DNA of 56,437 nucleotides from Pseudomonadota bacterium (GTDB taxonomy: Bacteria; Pseudomonadota; Alphaproteobacteria; Sphingomonadales; Sphingomonadaceae), in the NCBI GenBank assembly GCA_023423775.1, contig JAFAEZ010000024.1, positions 1-56,437 on the forward strand. The letters are read 5' to 3'. The translations under genes were made by a program, and so were the position numbers. The first letter of the stretch is position 1. Every line of letters starts with the position of its first letter. The notes beneath the pieces are model-generated. The model saw nothing but the letters and a program-made list of their open reading frames with translations, was not told the DNA's origin and made no database searches. Below, piece after piece: positions 50,859 through 56,437 of this stretch.

Positions 50859-51635
50859 TTGACGGCCAGCTTCCTCCTTCAAACCCTCGTCGACGCGGCG
50901 CTCGAAGCCGGCGCCGAGATCGAGGCGATCTACGGCGCGGGGTGCGCGCATGAGGTGAAGGAGGACGGCTCGCCGGTCACGATCGCCGACCAGCGGGCGG
51001 AGGCGATCATCCTGGAGCGGCTGGGCGCGGCTTTTCCCGACGTGCCGATCGTCGCCGAGGAGGAGGCGTGCGCCGGACGAATCCCGGAGTGCGGCGACCG
51101 TTTCTTCCTGGTCGATCCGCTGGACGGCACCAAGGGGTTCATCCAGCGCAACGGCGAGTTCACGGTCAATATCGGCCTGATCGAGGGGGGCGTGCCGGTG
51201 GCGGGCGTGGTCTACGCGCCCGACAGCGGGCTTCTTTATTACGGCGCCAAAGGGGAGGGCGCTTTCTGCCGCCAGGTGCGTGGGGGAGCCCCCGCCGAGG
51301 CGATCCGGGTGCGGCCGCGGCCGGCCTCCGGCCTCATCGCGATCGGCAGCCGCAACCATCACGCCCAGGGCAGTGAGACGCGCAACGCTGCGCTCGGCAT
51401 CACCGAATATCTGCCCTCGGGCTCCAGCCTCAAATTCTGCCTGCTCGCCGACGGCTCGGCCGACGTCTATCCGCGCTACGGCCGGACGATGGAATGGGAC
51501 ACGGCGGCCGGCCAGGCGGTGCTCGAGGCGGCCGGCGGCCGGGTGATGGCGCTCGACGGCGACCGCGAGGCCGGGCCGCTGCGCTACGGCAAGCCGGATT
51601 TCGCCAACCCCCATTTCATCGCCTGGGCGACATGA
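50859..51635 (+). CDS. cysQ: 3'(2'),5'-bisphosphate nucleotidase CysQ (TTG start)
   Basis: A 258-residue inositol-phosphatase-fold enzyme recycling PAP from sulfate assimilation. Metal sites VAEEE and DPLDGTKGF and the C-terminal EWDTAAGQAVLEAAGG are typical. A related HisN-type histidinol phosphatase is a less likely alternative. The TTG at 50859, right after the repeat, gives the usual length; no in-frame ATG or GTG fits better. Confidence 0.9.
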   Translation: MTASFLLQTLVDAALEAGAEIEAIYGAGCAHEVKEDGSPVTIADQRAEAIILERLGAAFPDVPIVAEEEACAGRIPECGDRFFLVDPLDGTKGFIQRNGEFTVNIGLIEGGVPVAGVVYAPDSGLLYYGAKGEGAFCRQVRGGAPAEAIRVRPRPASGLIAIGSRNHHAQGSETRNAALGITEYLPSGSSLKFCLLADGSADVYPRYGRTMEWDTAAGQAVLEAAGGRVMALDGDREAGPLRYGKPDFANPHFIAWAT

Positions 51636-51678
51636 GCGCGGGCCGGCATTTAGACTTCGAAAGAAAGAGGATCAGGGA

Positions 51679-52461
51679 ATGAAGCTCGACAACAATATCG
51701 CTGCCGTCGTCACCGGGGGCGCTTCGGGTCTCGGCGAGGCCACCGCCCGCGCGTTCGCCGCCAAGGGCGTCAAGGTCGCCATCTTCGACCGCGACGCCGA
51801 CAAGGGCCAGAAGGTCGCCGACGAGATCGGCGGCATCTTCTGCCAGGTCGACGTCACGTCGGATGAATCGGTCGAGGCCGGCTTCGCCAAGGCGCGGGAG
51901 GCGCACGGCCAGGAGCGGATCTGCGTCAATTGCGCCGGCGTCGCCAACGCCGTGAAGACGGTCGGCCGCGACAAGGAGACCAAGGCGGTCAAGCGCTACC
52001 CGATCCACCAGTTCGAGCTCGCCATCCAGATCAACCTGATCGGCAGCTTCCGCGTGCTCGCCGCCTCGGCCGCCGGCATGGCCGATCTCGAGCCGCTCGA
52101 GGACGGCGAGAAGGGCGTGATCATCAACACGGCCAGCGTCGCCGCGCAGGACGGCCAGATCGGCCAGGCCGCCTATTCGGCCTCCAAGGCCGGCGTGCTC
52201 GGCATGGCGCTGCCGATCGCCCGCGACCTGATGGGCGAGGGCATCCGCGTCAACACCATCCTGCCGGGCGTGTTCAAGACGCCGATGGTGGCGATGATGC
52301 CGCAGAACGTCCAGGACGCCTTGGGCGCGCAGGTGCCGTTCCCCAAGCGGCTCGGCGAGGCCCAGGAATATGCCAAGCTCGCGGTGTTCATGGCCGAGAC
52401 CGTCTATCTTAACGCCGAATATGTCCGCCTCGACGGCGGCATCCGTATGGCCCCGCGGTGA
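51679..52461 (+). CDS. Short-chain dehydrogenase, 3-hydroxyacyl-CoA dehydrogenase-like
   Basis: A 260-residue SDR with TGGASGLGEAT (NAD binding), NCAGV, Ser in INTASVAAQDG and the YSASK catalytic pair. Resemblance is to type II 3-hydroxyacyl-CoA dehydrogenase (HSD17B10-like), fitting a role in beta-oxidation with the CoA-transferase and acyl-CoA dehydrogenase downstream. AGGATCAGGG precedes the ATG. The paired-hairpin element begins 9 nt after its stop and separates it from the rest of the set. Confidence 0.9.
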   Translation: MKLDNNIAAVVTGGASGLGEATARAFAAKGVKVAIFDRDADKGQKVADEIGGIFCQVDVTSDESVEAGFAKAREAHGQERICVNCAGVANAVKTVGRDKETKAVKRYPIHQFELAIQINLIGSFRVLAASAAGMADLEPLEDGEKGVIINTASVAAQDGQIGQAAYSASKAGVLGMALPIARDLMGEGIRVNTILPGVFKTPMVAMMPQNVQDALGAQVPFPKRLGEAQEYAKLAVFMAETVYLNAEYVRLDGGIRMAPR

Positions 52462-52469
52462 TGCTACTT

Positions 52470-52936
52470 ATCCTCCCCGTCGCGGCGCGATGGGGAGGGG
52501 GACCGCCCGGAGGGCGGTGGAGGGGCCATGCGGAGCACCACAAAGGCTACGGTAGCAATGGCACGGTCCCTTCGACGCACGATGTCGAAGCCGGAAGCAT
52601 GTCTGTGGCAGGTCCTTCGTACGCGACCTGCCGGACTCAAGTTTCGCCGCCAGCACCCGCTTGGTCCTTACGTGCTCGATTTTTATTGCCCAATCGCCAG
52701 GCTCGGGATCGAAGTCGATGGACGTGTCCATGAGATGGGCGACAATATACCTCGCGATCGGGCGCGGGATCAGTGGCTGGAGCAACAAGGGGTGCGTGTC
52801 CTGAGGGTGGCGGCAGCAGATGTGTTGAACGATCTGGATGCGGTGGTCCGGAGCATCGTCGCCACGTGCGGCGCGGATTGCCCCTCCACCGTCGTTCCGA
52901 CGGTCCCCCTCCCCACGGCTCCGCCGCAGGGAGGAC
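52470..52936. mobile_element. Paired-hairpin element enclosing a DUF559 endonuclease gene
   Basis: Left arm 52470-52526 and right arm 52880-52936 are inverted ~56-bp copies of the arms at 27116-27239. Each has an outer hairpin (CCTCCCC/GGGGAGG, 52472-52498; CCTCCCC/GGGAGG, 52908-52934) and an inner one: ACCGCCC-GGA-GGGCGGT (52502-52518) and ACCGTCG-TTC-CGACGGT (52888-52904). All stems differ in sequence yet pair perfectly. The internal ~350 bp encode a Vsr-like endonuclease. No direct target repeat was identified. The element lies inside an acyl-CoA gene set. I interpret it as a mobile or formerly mobile repeat with its own nuclease. Confidence 0.7.
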
Positions 52937-52941
52937 AATGA
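52528..52941 (+). CDS. DUF559 endonuclease-domain protein (Vsr-like fold)
   Basis: A 137-residue protein (127 if ATG 52558 is used) with the DUF559 core: ARSLRRTMSKPEACLWQVLR, then FRRQHPLGPYVLDFYC and LGIEVDGRVHE, with Asp and Glu placed as in a PD-(D/E)XK nuclease of the very-short-patch-repair type. The last ~20 residues (PSTVVPTVPLPTAPPQGGQ) are encoded by the right repeat arm, so the tail is set by the element. Biochemistry of DUF559 is not established. The stop overlaps the CoA-transferase start by one base. Confidence 0.85.
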   Translation: MRSTTKATVAMARSLRRTMSKPEACLWQVLRTRPAGLKFRRQHPLGPYVLDFYCPIARLGIEVDGRVHEMGDNIPRDRARDQWLEQQGVRVLRVAAADVLNDLDAVVRSIVATCGADCPSTVVPTVPLPTAPPQGGQ

Positions 52942-53966
52942 TGGCGGGGGCGCTCGAGGGGATCCGGATCGTCGAGCTGGCCGGGCTGGGGCCGGGGCCG
53001 TTCGCGGCGATGATGCTGGCCGATCATGGCGCGGAGGTGGTGCGGGTCGAGCGAGCGGGGCACCGGCCTGCCATTCCGGCCGAAAAGGACATCCTCAACC
53101 GCTCGCGCGCCGCGACGATCCAGGTCGATCTCAAGAGCGAAGCAGGCGTCGCCGAGGTGCGGGACCTGGTGCGCGGCGCCGACGGCCTGATCGAGGGCTT
53201 CCGGCCGGGCGTGATGGAGCGGCTGGGGCTCGGCCCCGACGCGCTGCTCGCCGACAATCCGCGGCTCGTCTACGGGCGCATGACCGGCTGGGGGCAGGAG
53301 GGGCCACTCGCCGACGCGGCCGGGCACGACATCAATTATATCGCGCTGGCCGGAGCGCTGCACACCTACGGGCGGGTGGGGGAGAAGCCGACGCCGCCGG
53401 TCAATGCCGTGGCCGATTTCGGCGGCGGCGGGATGATGATGGCCTTCGCCATGCTCGCCGGGATCCTTTCGGCACGCCGCACCGGCCAGGGGCAGGTGAT
53501 CGACTGCGCGATGGTCGACGGCGCCGCGCTGATCTCGGCGCTGACCTGGTCGCTCAATGCGGCCGGCATGTGGACCGATGCGCGCGGGGTCAATCTGCTC
53601 GATACCGGCGCGGCTTTCTACGACAGCTATGAGTGCGCCGACGGCAAGTTCGTGGCGGTGGGCGCGCTCGAGCCGCATTTCTACGCCGCCTTGTGCGCGA
53701 AGCTCGGCATCGACGAGCCGCAGATGAGCCCGGACCTGGGCGAACGGCTGACGGATTTGTTCAAGACCCGCAGCCGCGACGAATGGTGCACGTTGCTGGA
53801 AGGCAGTGACGCCTGCGTCGCGCCGGTGCTGTCGCTGGCCGAGGCGCCAGAGCATCCGCACAACCGGGCGCGCGGCACCTTCGTCAGCGCCGGCGGCGTG
53901 CTCCAGCCCGCGCCCGCGCCCCGTTTCTCGGCCACCCCGGCCCGCCCGCCTCGCATGGGAGACTGA
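52941..53966 (+). CDS. CaiB/BaiF family CoA transferase, alpha-methylacyl-CoA racemase-like
   Basis: A 341-residue protein with the family start LEGIRIVELAGLGPGPFAAM, MLADHGAEVVRVER, GHDINYIALAG (catalytic His/Asp region) and NAVADFGGGGMM (second Asp). Short length (about 340, not 400) and these motifs favour alpha-methylacyl-CoA racemase over a true transferase. ATG 52941 is 6 nt after GGGAGG, which belongs to the right arm of the repeat element, so the element supplies its ribosome-binding site. The gene ends 2 nt before the acyl-CoA dehydrogenase start. Confidence 0.92.
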   Translation: MAGALEGIRIVELAGLGPGPFAAMMLADHGAEVVRVERAGHRPAIPAEKDILNRSRAATIQVDLKSEAGVAEVRDLVRGADGLIEGFRPGVMERLGLGPDALLADNPRLVYGRMTGWGQEGPLADAAGHDINYIALAGALHTYGRVGEKPTPPVNAVADFGGGGMMMAFAMLAGILSARRTGQGQVIDCAMVDGAALISALTWSLNAAGMWTDARGVNLLDTGAAFYDSYECADGKFVAVGALEPHFYAALCAKLGIDEPQMSPDLGERLTDLFKTRSRDEWCTLLEGSDACVAPVLSLAEAPEHPHNRARGTFVSAGGVLQPAPAPRFSATPARPPRMGD

Positions 53967-53968
53967 CC

Positions 53969-55111
53969 TTGCTCGACACCAGCCGCCGCACCGCCTTCGA
54001 CGAGACCCACGACCAGTTTCGCGAGCAGGTGCGCAAGTTCCTCGACCGGGAGCTGACGCCGCATCTCGAAGCCTGGGAGCAGGCCGGGATCACGCCGCGC
54101 GAATTCTGGAACAAATGCGGCGAGGCGGGGCTGCTCTGCCCGACCGTGCCCGAGGAATATGGCGGCCTCGGCCTCGATTTCGGCTTCAACGCCGTGATCG
54201 ACGAGGAGCTGGCCTATGCCGGGTCGACCTCGGGCATGACCCTCCATTCCGACATCGTCGCCGATTATATCGTCGCTTACGGGAGCGAGGAGCAGAAGCG
54301 TCACTGGCTGCCGCGCATGGTCTCGGGCGAGACGGTGACCGCGATCGCGATGACCGAGCCCGGCGCCGGATCGGATCTGCAGGGCATCAAGACGGTCGCC
54401 CGGCGCGACGGCGACGATTATGTGGTGAACGGCTCCAAGACCTACATCACCAACGGCCAGCATGCCGACCTCACCATCGTCGTCGCCAAGACCGACCCGA
54501 CGCTCGGCGCCAAGGGCACCTCGCTGATCCTCGTGGAGGCGGAGCGCGAGGGCTATGCCAAGGGCCGCAACCTCGACAAGATCGGCTTCCATTCGCAGGA
54601 CACGTCGGAATTGTTCTTCCACGACGTGCGCGTGCCGGCGACCAACCTGCTCGGCGGCGAGGGGCAGGGCTTCGTCTACCTCATGAACCAGCTGCCGCAG
54701 GAAAGGCTGTCGATCGCCTGCTCGGCGCAGGGATCGGCGCAGCGCGCGTTCGACGAGGCGGTGAAGTTCACCAAGGAGCGCAAGGCGTTCGGCAAGAGCG
54801 TCTTCGAATTCCAGAACACGAAGTTCAGCCTCGCCGACATGGCGACCAAGCTGCAGGTCGGCTGGGCTCATCTCGACTGGGCGATCAGGCGCCACGTCGC
54901 CGGCGAGCTGACCGCCGCCGAGGCCTCGGCCGCCAAGCTCTGGCACACCGAATTGCAGGGCGAGATCTGCGACGCCGCGCTCCAGCTCCACGGCGGCGCC
55001 GGCTATATGAACGAATATCTGATCGCACGCCTGTGGCGCGACGCGCGGGTGACGCGCATATTCGGCGGCACCAGCGAGATCATGAAGGAAGTGGTCAGCC
55101 GCTCGATCTGA
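53969..55111 (+). CDS. Acyl-CoA dehydrogenase (TTG start)
   Basis: A 380-residue FAD enzyme catalysing the first beta-oxidation step. Signature AMTEPGAGSDLQGIKT, FAD region RLSIACSAQGSAQRAFDEAV, and C-terminal LQLHGGAGYMNEYLIARLWR followed by RIFGGTSEIMKEV are clear. The TTG start follows a GGGAGA ribosome-binding site. It is in a block with the racemase/CoA-transferase gene. The set suits degradation of a branched or long acyl-CoA; the substrate is not determinable. Confidence 0.95.
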   Translation: MLDTSRRTAFDETHDQFREQVRKFLDRELTPHLEAWEQAGITPREFWNKCGEAGLLCPTVPEEYGGLGLDFGFNAVIDEELAYAGSTSGMTLHSDIVADYIVAYGSEEQKRHWLPRMVSGETVTAIAMTEPGAGSDLQGIKTVARRDGDDYVVNGSKTYITNGQHADLTIVVAKTDPTLGAKGTSLILVEAEREGYAKGRNLDKIGFHSQDTSELFFHDVRVPATNLLGGEGQGFVYLMNQLPQERLSIACSAQGSAQRAFDEAVKFTKERKAFGKSVFEFQNTKFSLADMATKLQVGWAHLDWAIRRHVAGELTAAEASAAKLWHTELQGEICDAALQLHGGAGYMNEYLIARLWRDARVTRIFGGTSEIMKEVVSRSI

Positions 55112-55162
55112 AAGGTCACACCAAGGTCACACCGAGAACGAGAATCCGGTCACTCAATGACC
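55112..55162. promoter_or_regulatory. GGTCA direct and inverted repeats upstream of the GST gene
   Basis: Two perfect 11-bp direct repeats AAGGTCACACC (55112-55122, 55123-55133) are followed by GGTCA-CTCAA-TGACC (55148-55162). The shared GGTCA core in four places suggests a binding region for a regulator of the adjacent genes; which gene it serves is unknown. Confidence 0.35.
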
Positions 55163-55234
55163 CCCTTTCGAACGAGCAGATCGATCAGCCGGCGATGTCA
55201 AAGAGCGGCGGAACAATAAGGGAACATCGGCGAA

Positions 55235-55981
55235 ATGTCAAGGAAAGTCATCGGCTCCTACGTCAGTCCCTATGTCCGCAAGGTGCTGGCCTGCATGGTC
55301 CTGAAGGGGCTCGACTACGAGATCGACCCGATCACGGCCTTTTTCGGCAATGACGAGTTCGAGCGGCTGAGCCCGCTGCGCCGCATCCCGGTGCTGGTCG
55401 ACGGCGGCATGGCGCTGTGCGACTCCACCGTGATCTGCGAGTGGCTCGACGAGGCCTATCCTGGCTACAAGCTGCTGCCGTCCGATCCCAAGGATCGCGC
55501 GCGGGCGCGGTGGCTCGAGGAATATGCCGACACGCGGCTCGGCGACATCTTCATTTGGGGCCTGTTCTACCCGCAATTCGTCCACCCGATGATCTGGGGC
55601 GAGCCGGGCGACGCCGAGCGGATCGCCAAGACCCTGGCCGACGACATCCCGCGTGAAATGGACTGGCTCGAGGGCGAACTCCCGGCGGAGGGTTTCCTGT
55701 TCGGCGAGCGGATCGGCCTGGCCGACATCGCCATCGCCTCCTTCTTCCGCAACGCCGCTTATGTCGATTTCAGGCCGGACCCGGCCCGCTGGCCGCGCGT
55801 CGCCGCGTTCGTCGATCGCTCGCTGGCCGAGCCCTGCTTCGCCGCGCTCTATCCGTTCGAGCAGGCGCAGATCGCGACCAACCCGCAGGGCCGGCGCCAG
55901 GCGCTGCTGGCGGCCGGCGCGCCGCTGACCGCCGAAACCCTCGGCACCCGCGAGGCGCGCAAGGGCGTGATGCGACTCTGA
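55235..55981 (+). CDS. Glutathione S-transferase family protein
   Basis: A 248-residue GST. The N-terminal thioredoxin-like domain has SYVSPYVRKV (glutathione site), RRIPVLVDGG with the cis-Pro, and CDSTVICEWLDEAYP; the helical C-terminal domain follows (GERIGLADIAIASFFRN). The length is a little above classical GSTs because of a C-terminal extension. It is preceded by a 123-nt gap with GGTCA repeats. The substrate is unknown. Confidence 0.92.
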   Translation: MSRKVIGSYVSPYVRKVLACMVLKGLDYEIDPITAFFGNDEFERLSPLRRIPVLVDGGMALCDSTVICEWLDEAYPGYKLLPSDPKDRARARWLEEYADTRLGDIFIWGLFYPQFVHPMIWGEPGDAERIAKTLADDIPREMDWLEGELPAEGFLFGERIGLADIAIASFFRNAAYVDFRPDPARWPRVAAFVDRSLAEPCFAALYPFEQAQIATNPQGRRQALLAAGAPLTAETLGTREARKGVMRL

Positions 55982-56024
55982 GGCTGCGGGCAGGCCGATT
56001 GAGTTCGGCGCGCTCGCTCCCTAG

Positions 56025-56408
56025 ATGGGACGCATGGTGAGGACCGCGAACGCATTGCAAAGCAGGCTGAGACATTTGTCCGCCTTGCTGCTGCTGCTCG
56101 TCGCGGCCGTCGCCGGTCCCGATGCGCTCTCCGCGCAGGAGCATCACCCCGCGCGCGCCAGCTTCGACGCGTTCGCCGGGCTGGAGCGGGCGCAGCCGGC
56201 GACCCTGTCGGTCCCGCAGCCGGTGGCGAGAGCCGCCGCCCCGGACGACAACGATCGATCCCATGGCGACCCGCCGCCGATCCTCATCGCGGCCGCGCCC
56301 ACGGCGGGTGCCGTCTCCACGCGTGCTGAAGAGCATGTCGCGCCCGCCATCGGCGCGACCGCGCATCCCTATACCCTCCCCCCGGCACGCGCTCCTCCGG
56401 CCGCATGA
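56025..56408 (+). CDS. Small exported protein of unknown function
   Basis: A 127-residue protein with a signal peptide (LSALLLLLVAAVAGPDALSA) and a Pro/Ala-rich mature part with scattered His and Asp (EHHPARA, DDNDRSHGD). No family is recognised. Start could be ATG 56025 or 56034. Small His-rich exported proteins of this kind may precede metal-efflux genes, but what lies downstream is outside the window. Confidence 0.55.
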   Translation: MGRMVRTANALQSRLRHLSALLLLLVAAVAGPDALSAQEHHPARASFDAFAGLERAQPATLSVPQPVARAAAPDDNDRSHGDPPPILIAAAPTAGAVSTRAEEHVAPAIGATAHPYTLPPARAPPAA

Positions 56409-56411
56409 TCG

Positions 56412-56427
56412 GACGCCCCCGGGCGTC
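56412..56427 (+). terminator. Hairpin after the last gene
   Basis: GACGCCC-CC-GGGCGTC followed by TCCCTTT just after the last stop codon. It is compatible with an intrinsic terminator; the window ends 10 nt later. Confidence 0.5.
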
Positions 56428-56437
56428 TCCCTTTCGA

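Overview
The window looks like chromosomal DNA of a flagellated, high-GC alphaproteobacterium of the Sphingomonadaceae (Sphingomonas/Novosphingobium type). This rests on gene content and style: a flagellar export block with 4-nt gene overlaps, a luxI-phyH pair, an AmpG-TonB receptor neighbourhood, many GTG/TTG starts and short dispersed palindromes. The taxonomic call is inference from these features, not from a marker search.

Layout. (1) 1-9790: one forward flagellar operon, fliI (cut by the window edge)-fliJ-fliK-fliL-fliM-fliN-fliO-fliP-fliQ-fliR-flhB, then fliD-fliS. (2) 9791-13666: regulators, namely a sigma-54 activator without a receiver domain, a divergent stand-alone receiver protein, a hybrid histidine kinase and a convergent LuxR-type response regulator. 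(3) 13811-15593: a secreted alpha/beta hydrolase and a GntR/FadR regulator. (4) 15803-20133: a quorum-sensing locus with luxR, a convergent cytochrome P450, and luxI-phyH-winged-helix gene. A perfect 16-bp palindrome lies in the P450/luxI divergent promoter region. (5) 20544-27107: a LysR regulator followed by a tightly overlapped operon resembling the dgcN-dgcA D-glutamate pathway, extended by an N-acyl-D-amino-acid deacylase lipoprotein, a dicarboxylate/amino-acid symporter and a second PhyH oxygenase. (6) 27249-38526: exported amidohydrolase, S9 peptidase, PBP4-type carboxypeptidase, beta-lactamase-fold hydrolase, AmpG-like permease and a TonB-dependent receptor. Regions 5 and 6 together suggest scavenging of murein peptides and D-amino acids. 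(7) 38618-46851: housekeeping genes lysA, tRNA-Arg(CCG), nth, dapB, a sirtuin, era-rnc-lepB and pgi. (8) 46946-56408: glutathione reductase, homogentisate dioxygenase, glutathione-dependent formaldehyde dehydrogenase, cysQ, an acyl-CoA catabolic set (SDR, CoA transferase, acyl-CoA dehydrogenase), a GST and a small exported protein.

The most unusual structure is a paired-hairpin repeat found twice. At 27116-27239 it is a 124-bp empty element. At 52470-52936 the same inverted arms enclose a DUF559/Vsr-like endonuclease gene. The four arm copies have different stem sequences that still pair perfectly, which argues for selection on the hairpin. This looks like an endonuclease-associated palindromic element, comparable in logic to REP/RAYT pairs but with a different enzyme. 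A second, unrelated inverted-repeat family sits at 40731-40807 and 50780-50850 and shares an identical 27-bp arm.
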